Of a DNA stretch of 64,000 nucleotides, positions 38,445-46,689 are shown one piece after another. Both the position numbers and the translations under genes were made by a program. Under the pieces are notes generated by a model that was not told where the DNA came from, did not search any database, and worked only from the letters and a program-made list of their open reading frames with translations. Numbering within the stretch: the stretch's first letter is position 1; every line of letters starts with the position of its first letter. Source of the stretch: Pseudomonas sp. NC02 (GTDB lineage Bacteria > Pseudomonadota > Gammaproteobacteria > Pseudomonadales > Pseudomonadaceae). The stretch is from contig NZ_CP025624.1 of the NCBI RefSeq assembly GCF_002874965.1, forward strand, positions 682,001 to 746,000, in the 5' to 3' direction.

Positions 38445-39167
38445 CTATTTGACCGGCGCTTGCAGCACGTCGCCTACGGTTGCGACCTGATCTTTTGGCG
38501 CTGTCGTCGGTGAGACGGGCGCCTTGAGTTGCTGCGCCCGGGCCTGGGCTTGCGTCACTTGTTCCGGGCTCAGGCCCATGCGGCTGGCCACTTGTGCGGC
38601 TTGTTCCCAGTTGTCCTGGTAGATCATCAGCGTCACCAGATTGATCGCCGCCAGTTGATCGCTCTGCTTGAGCTCCATGGCCGTCAGGAATTCGAAGCGT
38701 GCATCTTCCACGCGCCGTTGATTGAGGTACACCACGCCCAGGTCGTTGCGGATTTTCTCGTCGGTGGGCGACATCCTGGCCGCGCGTTGCAAGTGCGCCA
38801 TGGCCTGGCCGTTGTCTCCCCTGGCCGCTGCCAGCTGGCCGAGCCCGTGCTCGCCTTCGGCAGCCATGCAGGTGCCGAGCAGGCTGCGGTACAACGGTTC
38901 GGCTTCGCTGCGGCCCAGCAGGCGGTACACCTTGGCCTGGCGCTGGCGCACCTGGGGCAGGTTGTCCGGCAGGTTTTGCAGGTTGGCCAGGCTGGCGTGC
39001 AGCTTGCCCTCGTTGGCCATGTCGTCGGCCAGGTTCAGCGATAACTCCTGATTGGAGTTGGGCTTGGCACAACTGCCCTGCGCGCTGAAACCCGCCCACG
39101 GCAGTTGCCCGTTACTGGCGCAACCACTTAACAACAACAGGCTGCAGGCGACCATCAATGTCTTCAT
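38445..39167 (-). CDS. tadD: TadD, TPR-repeat pilus-assembly lipoprotein
   Basis: The 240-residue protein starts at ATG 39167 with a lipobox (LLLLSGCASNG). TPR-like helices follow (GEHGLGQLAAARGDNGQAMA, RNDLGVVYLNQRRVEDARFE). TadD is thought to act as a pilotin-like or scaffold lipoprotein for the secretin RcpA. It lies 11 bp downstream of tadC. Confidence 0.92.
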   Translation of the reverse strand: MKTLMVACSLLLLSGCASNGQLPWAGFSAQGSCAKPNSNQELSLNLADDMANEGKLHASLANLQNLPDNLPQVRQRQAKVYRLLGRSEAEPLYRSLLGTCMAAEGEHGLGQLAAARGDNGQAMAHLQRAARMSPTDEKIRNDLGVVYLNQRRVEDARFEFLTAMELKQSDQLAAINLVTLMIYQDNWEQAAQVASRMGLSPEQVTQAQARAQQLKAPVSPTTAPKDQVATVGDVLQAPVK

Positions 39168-39178
39168 TGCATGTCCTC

Positions 39179-40063
39179 TCAAGGCACGAAGGCTTTGGCG
39201 ATGGCGATAAAGCCAGGGCCGGCCAATACGATCAGTAATGCGGGAAACAGGAACAGCATCATCACCACGGACATTTTGGCGGACATCTTGGAAATGTATT
39301 CCTGCAGGCGGGTCAGGCGCCGGTCATCCAGCAACTGCTTGAGCGATTGCAGCGACTTCATCGCCCCGCCGCCCTGATGCAGAAGCTGCTGGAGGATCAG
39401 GCACGTGTCGCTGAGTTCATCGACGTCCAGCATCTGGCTGGCCTTGTTCAATTCCTCCCCCAACTCCAGCCCGGAATCGACGCGTGCCAGCACCAAGCGC
39501 AGTTCGGCGGTCAGTACCGGCAGCAACTTTTGCGCGTCGTAGGCCATGACCCGCAGCGCCTGCTCCACGGCCATGCCTGACTCAAACAGAATGCGCACCA
39601 GGGGGATGAAGGTCGCTACTTCCCGGGAGATTTTCCCCTGGCGCCTTTTGGCGAGTGCCACCAGTATTCGCTTGGGCAGCAGGTAGCCGATGATCAGGCC
39701 CAGCAGGAAGATCACAAACTCATGCTCGGTGCCGGGAAAGAACAGCTCCAGTGTCATCGCGGTCAGCCCCAGCAAAACTATCGGTGAACCGATCTGGCAA
39801 GCGGCGAACATCGAGCGTTGGCTGGTTTTTCTCCAGCCCATGCGGTTGAGCAGGATTTGGGTTTCGTTATCGAGGCTGATGGTGCGCTGGCCGATCCGGG
39901 TGCTGCCCAACTGGTGCAACCACTCACTCATTTTGTCATTGCGGCTTGGCTCGCCCTGCAGCCGCTGGGCGACCACGCGTTGTTGACGACGACTGCTCAG
40001 GATATTCGCCAGCAGCAGTGATAACGCGGCAAGAAACAATACGGCACTGATCAGTATCGCCAT
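39179..40063 (-). CDS. tadC: TadC, inner-membrane platform protein
   Basis: The 294-residue protein starts at ATG 40063 (MAILISAVLFLAAL), 1 bp after the tadB stop. It has a GspF/TadC-type domain (VATFIPLVRILFESGMAVEQ, LQQLLHQGGGAMKSLQSL) and membrane spans at both ends and centrally. Together with TadB it forms the platform on which the TadA ATPase works. The open frame extends upstream into tadB, which I judge spurious. Confidence 0.93.
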   Translation of the reverse strand: MAILISAVLFLAALSLLLANILSSRRQQRVVAQRLQGEPSRNDKMSEWLHQLGSTRIGQRTISLDNETQILLNRMGWRKTSQRSMFAACQIGSPIVLLGLTAMTLELFFPGTEHEFVIFLLGLIIGYLLPKRILVALAKRRQGKISREVATFIPLVRILFESGMAVEQALRVMAYDAQKLLPVLTAELRLVLARVDSGLELGEELNKASQMLDVDELSDTCLILQQLLHQGGGAMKSLQSLKQLLDDRRLTRLQEYISKMSAKMSVVMMLFLFPALLIVLAGPGFIAIAKAFVP

Positions 40064-40064
40064 C

Positions 40065-40949
40065 TCAGATACTCCGCAACATGCGCCACAGCGCCACGCA
40101 TCCGATGACTTGCAAGGCGAACGCACCGAGCATCAGGCGTTGGCCGCTGTGGTCATCCCACATGGCCATCAGGTACGTCGGATTAACGAGCAGGAAGTAG
40201 CCCGCGACACTCACCGGCAGTACCGCCAGCACCAGCGCGGTCACCCGGGTTTCACCGGTCATGGCGCGTAATTGCCGTGCGCCCTGGTCGCGCTCGCGGA
40301 TCATCTTGATCAGGTTTTCCAGCAGCTCACTGGCGTTGCCGCCGTAGCGGTGGTTGACCTTGAGGCCCAGGGCAAACAGGCGCAATTCATCCTGTTCATA
40401 AAACTCGGCATAGTCATGAGCGGCCTCCGGCAGGCTGACACCCAATTGCACATTGCGCTTGATACGGCCCATGGACTTTTTCAACGGGTCGTCACTGGCA
40501 TCGATTCCGCTCAGGATGGCGTCCGCCAGGGTGCGCCCGGATTTCAGGCTGCGTACGGCGTGATCGAGCAATTGCGGGAGTTGTTCGATCATCCGGCGCA
40601 GCCGCCGCTGGTAGCGTACGGCGATGTACAGGCGCAGTGCCAAGGGCGGTGCCGCCACCATCACAAACAAGCCTATCCACTGGCCCACGAGCCCCCCCAG
40701 CAGGGCGCCAAAGGCCCACAGGGTCAGCCACAGGCCGAGGCGCTCAGTTGGCCGGCCGAGGCCTGCACGGATAAACGTGCGTTCCAGGCTGGTGGTCACC
40801 GCGTTGTCTTTCATGGCCTGGGGTTGCCCTTCGGCCAGGCGTTCCAATACCCGGTCGGTCTGGGCCTTGCGCAAACCGTTGCGCATCAGGCCTATCCCCA
40901 GCACCAGAAGGGCTACGGCGAGTAGGGCGAGCAGAATCGGACCGATCAT
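40065..40949 (-). CDS. tadB: TadB, inner-membrane platform protein
   Basis: The 294-residue paralogue of TadC has spans at about 3-22, 90-120, 245-265 and the C-terminus, and a GspF-type domain (LPQLLDHAVRSLKSGRTLAD, VSLPEAAHDYAEFYEQDELR, NHRYGGNASELLENLIKMIR). It is 11 bp downstream of tadA in the same operon. Confidence 0.93.
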   Translation of the reverse strand: MIGPILLALLAVALLVLGIGLMRNGLRKAQTDRVLERLAEGQPQAMKDNAVTTSLERTFIRAGLGRPTERLGLWLTLWAFGALLGGLVGQWIGLFVMVAAPPLALRLYIAVRYQRRLRRMIEQLPQLLDHAVRSLKSGRTLADAILSGIDASDDPLKKSMGRIKRNVQLGVSLPEAAHDYAEFYEQDELRLFALGLKVNHRYGGNASELLENLIKMIRERDQGARQLRAMTGETRVTALVLAVLPVSVAGYFLLVNPTYLMAMWDDHSGQRLMLGAFALQVIGCVALWRMLRSI

Positions 40950-40960
40950 CGGGTTGCCTC

Positions 40961-42232
40961 CTACACCGGCAGGTGACCTTCGTGACGCAACTTGTCACCG
41001 GCCGGGTTGACCGCTTCGCGCAGGAAGCCAAAGCCGGTGCGCTTGTCGTGGCGAAACAGGGTGTTGGTGACGTACACGTCTTCGCGGATGCCCACCACTT
41101 CCACCACTTCGCTGACACAGCGGCGGCCATCGGGCAGGCGCGTCAGCTGGATCACCACATCCAGCGCCGCGCAGATCATTTGCCGCAGGGTTTTTTCCGC
41201 GACGACCCGGCCGGTCAGGCCCACCAGGGTTTCCAGGCGCAGCAAGGCGTCCTGGGCGTTGTTGGCGTGCACGGTACTCATCGAGCCGTCGTGGCCGGTG
41301 TTCATGGCGGTCAACACATCGATGACCTCCACGCCCCGGATCTCGCCGAGGATGATCCGGTCGGGGCGCATCCGCAGGGCGTTGCGGATCAAGTCACTGG
41401 CCTTCACTTCCCCATGCCCCTCGGCATTGGGCGGGCGGGTTTCCAGGCGCACAACGTGGGGATGGCCCAGTTGCAACTCGGCCACGTCTTCGATGGTGAC
41501 CAGGCGCTCGCGGGGGTTGATCAACTGGCTGAGAATGTTCAGCAGTGTGGTTTTACCGGTGCCGGTACCGCCGCTGATCAGGATGTTGCAGCGCTTGCCG
41601 ACGGCTTCCTTGAAAAAATCGAAAATGGCCTGGTCGATGGTTTGCATGGCCACCAGGTCGCTGCTTTTAAGCATGTCCTTGCGAAACTTTCGAATCGACA
41701 GGCACGGCCCGTCCAGGGCAATCGGCGGAATGATCGCATTGACCCGGCTGCCATCGGGCAGGCGCGCATCGACCATCGGCGACGACTCATCCAGCCGGCG
41801 TCCCAGGGGTGCGAGGATGCGCTGCATGACCCGCTCGACATGGTGGTCGTCAATGAAGCGCAAGTCACTTTGTTGCAGCAGGCCATCGCGTTCGACGAAT
41901 ACCCGGTGCGGGCCGTTGACCAGGATCTCGGTGACGGTCGGGTCGCGCAGCAGCACTTCCAGCGGGCCGAAACCGGTCAGCTCATCGACGATCTCTTCGG
42001 CCAGGCGCTCCATCTCATAGCGGGAAATCGCCAGGTGCATACGTGTAATGTATTCGGCCACCTTGTCGATCACAAACTGCGCCAGGGACTGGCGTGTGCC
42101 TTCCAGCAGATTTTTTCCCGAATCCTCGATGGCATCGATGATGTAGCGATGCAGCACCAGCTTCAGGCCGTCGTGATCAGTGTTGCCGACGTTGCCGCGC
42201 GGGGCGACGCCAAACAGCTTCTCGCCGTTCAT
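40961..42232 (-). CDS. tadA: TadA, Flp pilus assembly ATPase
   Basis: The 423-residue secretion ATPase (CpaF/VirB11 class) powers pilus assembly. ATG 42232 overlaps the tadZ stop by 4 bp; the frame's upstream ATG at 42259 lies inside tadZ. Walker A is ISGGTGTGKTTLLN (Lys227). The Asp box, Walker B (RPDRIILGEIRG) and His box (TAMNTGHDGSMSTVHANNAQ) are complete, so it should be active. Confidence 0.96.
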   Translation of the reverse strand: MNGEKLFGVAPRGNVGNTDHDGLKLVLHRYIIDAIEDSGKNLLEGTRQSLAQFVIDKVAEYITRMHLAISRYEMERLAEEIVDELTGFGPLEVLLRDPTVTEILVNGPHRVFVERDGLLQQSDLRFIDDHHVERVMQRILAPLGRRLDESSPMVDARLPDGSRVNAIIPPIALDGPCLSIRKFRKDMLKSSDLVAMQTIDQAIFDFFKEAVGKRCNILISGGTGTGKTTLLNILSQLINPRERLVTIEDVAELQLGHPHVVRLETRPPNAEGHGEVKASDLIRNALRMRPDRIILGEIRGVEVIDVLTAMNTGHDGSMSTVHANNAQDALLRLETLVGLTGRVVAEKTLRQMICAALDVVIQLTRLPDGRRCVSEVVEVVGIREDVYVTNTLFRHDKRTGFGFLREAVNPAGDKLRHEGHLPV

Positions 42233-43419
42233 TTGGTCCTCAGAAGGCGGTTGAGCCAATTGGTGGAGGGTTTTTCCAGGCCCTCGGAGCGTTTTGCCAG
42301 GCGCTCACCCAAGCCGCGCAACGTCTGTGTCAGGGCTTCCCGTGGGGCCAGGGAGAACAGGGTCTGGGCCTGGTTCTTGGCACTCAGGCGCACTTCCGGG
42401 CTCCAGGGCAGGACGGCGATTACCTCCAGCCCGAAGCTATTGCCCAGTGCCTCCGAGTCCGGGGCGGCCCCCTTTAGGTAGCGGTCTACCAGCAGGCGGG
42501 CATGGTCGAGTTTCATGCCTTTTTCCCGCCACAGGTTGAGTACGGCCAGGTTGCGGCGGCAGTCCGGCACGCTTTGGTCGGTGCACCACAGCAGTTTGTC
42601 GCAATGGCTGACAAAGGTGCGCAAGGCTTCGCTGTCGGGTTGGCCGGTCAGGTTCACCACGATGTGCTGGAAGTGCTGGCGCAGGGCGCTGAGCAACATG
42701 TACAGCTCGGCCGCGCTGGTACGCTCCAGGGGCTCGTCGTTGTTGTGGTAGGCGAGGATGCGCAGACCGGCTTCGGCGGTGGTGAAGGCGCTGTTGATCA
42801 GGGTTGAGTCCAGGCGCCGCAAGTGACGCAGGGCGTCGCCGAAATGAAAAGAACTCTCCAGCCCCAGCAGTGCGAGGCTGTCAGCGAGTGGCAGGCCCAG
42901 GTCGAGCAACAGCGTTTGCTGCCCGCTTTTTTGTACCACCAGCGCCAGGTGGCTGGCGATCAGCGCGCCGTCGGCATTGCCTTGGGTGCCGTAGAGCACG
43001 GTCAGCCCGCCCAAATGGGTATTCGGGGTGACCGCCGGCAAGCGTTTGCTCAGGCGCCGAACCAGGCCGGCAACCTCACTGGAGCGCGAGCCGTAGGCCA
43101 CGAAATCCCGTGCGCCGGCGCGCATCGCGTTCAGTACAAGCTGGTTGTCCATGCCATCGCCCAAGGCCACAATGGCAAGCATCGGCTTGGCTTCCAGGGC
43201 ACCTTCGATCAGGGCGCACTGGGTGGTGACGTGTTCCCGGTCCAGGCCGATGAACACCAGGTTGGCGAACGTCACGTCTACCAGTGCCAACAGTTCGTCG
43301 AGGCTGCCGGCACCGGCGCTGACCACTTGCCCCAGGGGCGCGAGCGCGCCCTGAAGCCATTCCAGATCCGTGGTGTTGCGGGTAATTGCCAAAAAGGTCT
43401 GGCTCAGGCTCTCACTCAT
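42229..43419 (-). CDS. tadZ: TadZ, pilus localisation ATPase-like protein
   Basis: The 396-residue protein has a receiver-like N-terminal domain (about 1-125, without a clear phospho-Asp motif) and a MinD/ParA-like C-terminal domain. The position of the deviant Walker A (about 141-160) reads LYGTQGNADGALIASHL instead of KGGxGKT, so the nucleotide-binding lysines are absent. TadZ proteins mark the cell pole for the Tad machine. It is coupled to rcpA and tadA by 4-bp overlaps on both sides. Confidence 0.9.
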   Translation of the reverse strand: MSESLSQTFLAITRNTTDLEWLQGALAPLGQVVSAGAGSLDELLALVDVTFANLVFIGLDREHVTTQCALIEGALEAKPMLAIVALGDGMDNQLVLNAMRAGARDFVAYGSRSSEVAGLVRRLSKRLPAVTPNTHLGGLTVLYGTQGNADGALIASHLALVVQKSGQQTLLLDLGLPLADSLALLGLESSFHFGDALRHLRRLDSTLINSAFTTAEAGLRILAYHNNDEPLERTSAAELYMLLSALRQHFQHIVVNLTGQPDSEALRTFVSHCDKLLWCTDQSVPDCRRNLAVLNLWREKGMKLDHARLLVDRYLKGAAPDSEALGNSFGLEVIAVLPWSPEVRLSAKNQAQTLFSLAPREALTQTLRGLGERLAKRSEGLEKPSTNWLNRLLRTK

Positions 43420-44639
43420 TCGGACAGTCCACTGCGGCGGTCGAAATTGCCGTTTTCGAGGAAGTACAGGCGGTACCAGTTCGGGTCGTAATTGCGCAGC
43501 TTTTCCCCAGGCAACGAGGGCAACTGGGCGTTGGCGGCCAGCGGCTGTACCAGGTGCGGGGTGACGATCATCAGCAGCTCTTTTTCCTGGCGGTTGATGC
43601 TGGAGTCGCGAAAGAATGCACCGAGGATCGGGATGTCACCCAGGCCCGGGAATTTGCTGACGCTGGAGGTGTTGTTGGTGCTGATCAGGCCGCTGATCAC
43701 GAAGCTTTCGCCGTCGGCCAGGGAGATGCTGGTGTCGGTGCGCCGGATGGTCAGCGCCGGCACGGAGATCCCCTGGATGTTGACCGCGTTGGTGTAGTCC
43801 AGCTCACTGACCTCTGGCGCGACCTTCAGGGAAATCCGCCCATGGTCGATGACGGTCGGGGTCAGGGTCAGGCGAATACCGAACTCTTTGTATTCGATGG
43901 AGATGGTGTTGCTGCCGCTGCTGGGCACCGGGATCGGTACTTCACCACCGGCGAGGAAGGTCGCACTTTGGCCACTGAGCGCCACCAGGCTCGGCCGGGC
44001 CAGGGTGTAGGCAAAGCCGCTGCTTTCCAGGGCGTTGATCATGGCCGAGACACGGCCGCCGCCAAAGCCGATGTTGAAGGTGTCGTTGTTCACCGGGAGC
44101 CCACGGAATCCTGTGGCCGCCGCATTGGCAACATTGTTCGGGGCGCCGAACAGAAAGTTGCCGCCCCGGCCAAAGATCGAGGTACTGGCCTCCTTGAGTT
44201 TGGTGCGGCTCACTTCCACAAAGCGGATGTCGGTTTGCACCTGGCTGGGCAGGGTCGGGTCATCGGACGGCGACAGGGCCAGGCTGGTCAGGGCCGACGT
44301 GGCCTTGCCCTTGACGAACACCATGCTTTGGCGCGGGCTGCTGGAGCAGGCCGTCCAGACCATCAGGCTGGTGGTGCCCGAGGCGATGCCGGTGAGCAGG
44401 AACGCCTGGTTGCCGTTGACCTGCACATCGGCCACTTTCGGATCGCCAATGGCCAGCCGCGTAATCGGCACCGGCGACTGGATAGCCTGTTGAGCGCCTT
44501 CACCCACCTCCAGCACTGCCGGCAGCTGGCCCAGGCCCGTGCAGTTGCCGGGTGCTGCCAGTGCAACGCCGACAGGCAGGCTCAGGGTGAGAAGTGCCCA
44601 GAAAATTCGCGAAAAAGACCACACGAAACGACTGCTCAT
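43416..44639 (-). CDS. rcpA: RcpA, outer-membrane secretin of the Tad system
   Basis: The 407-residue protein has a signal peptide (FWALLTLSLPVGVALA), a BON/secretin N-terminal domain (ITRLAIGDPKVADVQVNGNQ, GTTSLMVW) and a C-terminal secretin domain (GEVPIPVPSS, EYKEFGIRLTLTPTV, FPGLGDIPILGAFFRDSSIN, LLMIVTPHLV). It should form the outer-membrane pore for the Flp pilus. It lies 20 bp after rcpC and overlaps tadZ by 4 bp. Confidence 0.95.
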   Translation of the reverse strand: MSSRFVWSFSRIFWALLTLSLPVGVALAAPGNCTGLGQLPAVLEVGEGAQQAIQSPVPITRLAIGDPKVADVQVNGNQAFLLTGIASGTTSLMVWTACSSSPRQSMVFVKGKATSALTSLALSPSDDPTLPSQVQTDIRFVEVSRTKLKEASTSIFGRGGNFLFGAPNNVANAAATGFRGLPVNNDTFNIGFGGGRVSAMINALESSGFAYTLARPSLVALSGQSATFLAGGEVPIPVPSSGSNTISIEYKEFGIRLTLTPTVIDHGRISLKVAPEVSELDYTNAVNIQGISVPALTIRRTDTSISLADGESFVISGLISTNNTSSVSKFPGLGDIPILGAFFRDSSINRQEKELLMIVTPHLVQPLAANAQLPSLPGEKLRNYDPNWYRLYFLENGNFDRRSGLSE

Positions 44640-44659
44640 TCAAGGCATCCTTAGCTCTT

Positions 44660-45595
44660 TCAGGGCGTTTGTTGGGTAACCTGATTGCCACGTATTACTT
44701 CGACGCCTGAACGCCTTGGCGCACCATTGCCGGCGGGACTCAGGCCGTTGACCGGCGCTGTACTGAAGGCCAGCTGGTTGAACTGGTAGAGCTCGCGCCG
44801 GGTGTTTTCCAGGTGGGTCGCGGACTCCGTTTCACCGGCCCAGTATTGGCTCAGCAGTTGTTCGTCGGCACTGCGTACAGCCAGGCGCAGTACGCCGGAC
44901 TGGGCTGCGAGCATCAGCCGGCTCAGGAGCTCCTCCGGTACGGCGAGGAGTACCGTGCGCGCGCTGGCGCGACTCTGCTGCGCCTTGAGTTTTTCGTCGG
45001 GGGTGGTCGGTGGCACGGAGCCGGGCGTGCCGTCGTTGGTCAGCCCCAGTTGATCGCCGACGCCCAGCAGGCGCAAGGCGGGCACCACGATTTGTGCGGA
45101 CTGCTGCGGGTTGCTGGCTTCCTGGCGCAGGAAGAGCAGGACGTCCACATAGTCCCCCGGGGAGAGTTGCCCGCTGGCGCCGATCACTTCATCCACGGCG
45201 ACGGCAAGCGCGCGTTCGTTAGGGCGGATCATTCGCGCCACGGTGCCGCCGGAGTTGAAGCTCTCCTCGGTCAGCCAGGTCCCGGCCGACAGCGGCCGCC
45301 ACGGGATCTTGCCCACGGCCTGGTCGAGGCTGGTGAGGCTGCCGGCGGGAACCGTGCGCAGTTTTTCCAGGGTCAGGTCGGCGGCGGTGAGCGCAACAAA
45401 AGGTGCAACGTCATGGGCCAGCACCACCACGGGTTGGCGTGTCTGGTCTTCGGCTACGGGTTGCACGACTTCAGGCGTTTGGGGCACGGGCGGTGCGACA
45501 GGGGCAGGGCGGCTGAGTACCAGGCCCCAGTAGCCTGCAATCAGTGCACCTACCAACAGCAGCCCGGCGAGGATCAAGCTAATCCGACTGTTCAT
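44660..45595 (-). CDS. rcpC: RcpC/CpaB, periplasmic pilus-assembly protein
   Basis: The 311-residue protein starts at ATG 45595 (MNSRISLILAGLLLVGALIA), an uncleaved-type membrane anchor. A SAF domain follows (VVVLAHDVAPFVALTAADLT, ERALAVAVDEVIGASGQLSP, GDYVDVLLFL), typical of CpaB/RcpC. It probably contacts peptidoglycan and the secretin. It is first in the eight-gene minus-strand operon; the 315-bp region upstream is shared with flp. Confidence 0.93.
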   Translation of the reverse strand: MNSRISLILAGLLLVGALIAGYWGLVLSRPAPVAPPVPQTPEVVQPVAEDQTRQPVVVLAHDVAPFVALTAADLTLEKLRTVPAGSLTSLDQAVGKIPWRPLSAGTWLTEESFNSGGTVARMIRPNERALAVAVDEVIGASGQLSPGDYVDVLLFLRQEASNPQQSAQIVVPALRLLGVGDQLGLTNDGTPGSVPPTTPDEKLKAQQSRASARTVLLAVPEELLSRLMLAAQSGVLRLAVRSADEQLLSQYWAGETESATHLENTRRELYQFNQLAFSTAPVNGLSPAGNGAPRRSGVEVIRGNQVTQQTP

Positions 45596-45910
45596 GAAGG
45601 CTCTCCCTTTCCTGCTGCATCCACTGCTATTCCCACTAATGCTTGCGTATCCAGATCGCTTCAAGCTTCTAACTATTTCGCTATTTGAAGGTAGTTCAGC
45701 TAAGACAAAACGCCATTACCGGGCGAAAAATATCTCCAGAAACCTCTGCGAAAGTTGGATTTTTGGCGTCAGCCGGCCGACTAATACTTTGTGATTAATC
45801 AGTTCTTACAGTTGTTGGTCTGGGGTTTGTTGACAATGCTCTAGTGGCACACCGAAATCATTTTTGTGATGCCGCGATACCAGCGCCGTGGGCGCAAAGG
45901 AGAAGTCATT
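45596..45910. promoter_or_regulatory. divergent promoter region between rcpC and flp
   Basis: No gene is seen in these 315 bp. Possible sites are an imperfect palindrome GTCAGCCGGCCGAC (45768-45781), TAATACTTTG (45782-45791), the palindrome TGATTAATCA (45792-45801), and TTGACA (45830-45835) as a candidate -35 for flp with no good -10. AAAGGAG at about 45896-45902 is the flp ribosome-binding site. The cluster of sites 110-145 bp before flp is where a PprB-type activator might bind. Confidence 0.5.
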
Positions 45911-46102
45911 ATGTTCCTTGATCTTATTCGCATGGGTTTCATCAAAGTCCAGATTTTTTTCTATTCCAAAGAGGGCGCATCGGGTATCGAATACGCACTG
46001 GTTGCGGCGATGGTCGCTGTGGCGCTGGCTGCTTTTATTACACCTATCCGGACGGCCATAACCGGCGTCTTCAACTCGATACAGGCCGGCATTCATACCT
46101 GA
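45911..46102 (+). CDS. flp: Flp type IVb prepilin
   Basis: The 63-residue prepilin starts at ATG 45911. The leader ends in KEG, with predicted cleavage after Gly22, giving mature ASGIEYALVAA...; Glu and Tyr at mature positions 5 and 6 are the Flp signature. A hydrophobic helix (LVAAMVAVALAAFI) and a short tail follow. It is the major pilus subunit, cut by FppA and extruded through RcpA. It is divergent from rcpC and followed by a receiver protein. Confidence 0.95.
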   Translation: MFLDLIRMGFIKVQIFFYSKEGASGIEYALVAAMVAVALAAFITPIRTAITGVFNSIQAGIHT

Positions 46103-46166
46103 CCCCGGTACTCGCCTAAACGTGCAGGTTCCGCTGAATGATCTATTGCGTATCAGGCATTTCCAC

Positions 46167-46574
46167 ATGAACTCCTCTTCGGCTCCCCGGCAACAAATCC
46201 TTTTGGTGGATGACGAAGAGGACGCCCTTATTGAACTGGCCGAGTCGCTGGAGAATGAAGGCTTTGTCTGTTTTACCGCGACCTCGGTCACCTTTGCCTT
46301 GCAGGAGCTGACCCTGCACCCCGATATCGCACTGGTGATTACCGACCTGCGCATGCCCGAGGAAAGTGGTATTTCCTTGATCAAGCGTCTGCGCGAACAC
46401 ACCGCTCGCCAGCACTTGCCGGTGATCGTCATGTCCGGCCACGCCGAGATGGATGATGTCAGTGACATGCTGCGCCTGCAGGTGCTGGACCTGTTCCGCA
46501 AGCCGATCTACCTGGTGCGCTTGATCGATACCCTCAACAACCTCTTCCCCATCCCCAAAATCAGATTGATGTAG
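46167..46574 (+). CDS. stand-alone response-regulator receiver protein
   Basis: The 135-residue protein consists of one receiver domain with LLVDDEEDA, phospho-acceptor Asp60 (VITDLRMPEESG), the Thr/Ser position in VIVMSGHAE, and Lys in LFRKPIY. There is no output domain. I chose ATG 46167 over an in-frame GTG at 46122. It lies 64 bp after flp on the same strand, so it may be co-transcribed and take part in PprA signalling or in pilus control. Confidence 0.85.
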   Translation: MNSSSAPRQQILLVDDEEDALIELAESLENEGFVCFTATSVTFALQELTLHPDIALVITDLRMPEESGISLIKRLREHTARQHLPVIVMSGHAEMDDVSDMLRLQVLDLFRKPIYLVRLIDTLNNLFPIPKIRLM

Positions 46575-46686
46575 GAGCGAGCTTGTGTGGGAGCGGGCTT
46601 GCTCGCGAAAAACGTCAACGATAACGCGGGCAGTCTGGTTCCCCGCGTTGTCTGGACGTTCTTCGCGAGCAAGCTCGCTCCCACAG
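46571..46686. repeat. REP pair with a nested extra half-arm
   Basis: GTAGGAGCGAGCTTG is followed at once by TGTGGGAGCGGGCTTGCTCG, so a second REP start is fused to a truncated first one. The element ends with CGCGAGCAAGCTCGCTCCCACA. It overlaps the stop of the receiver gene and abuts the TpsB gene. Confidence 0.85.
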
Positions 46687-46689
46687 GGT

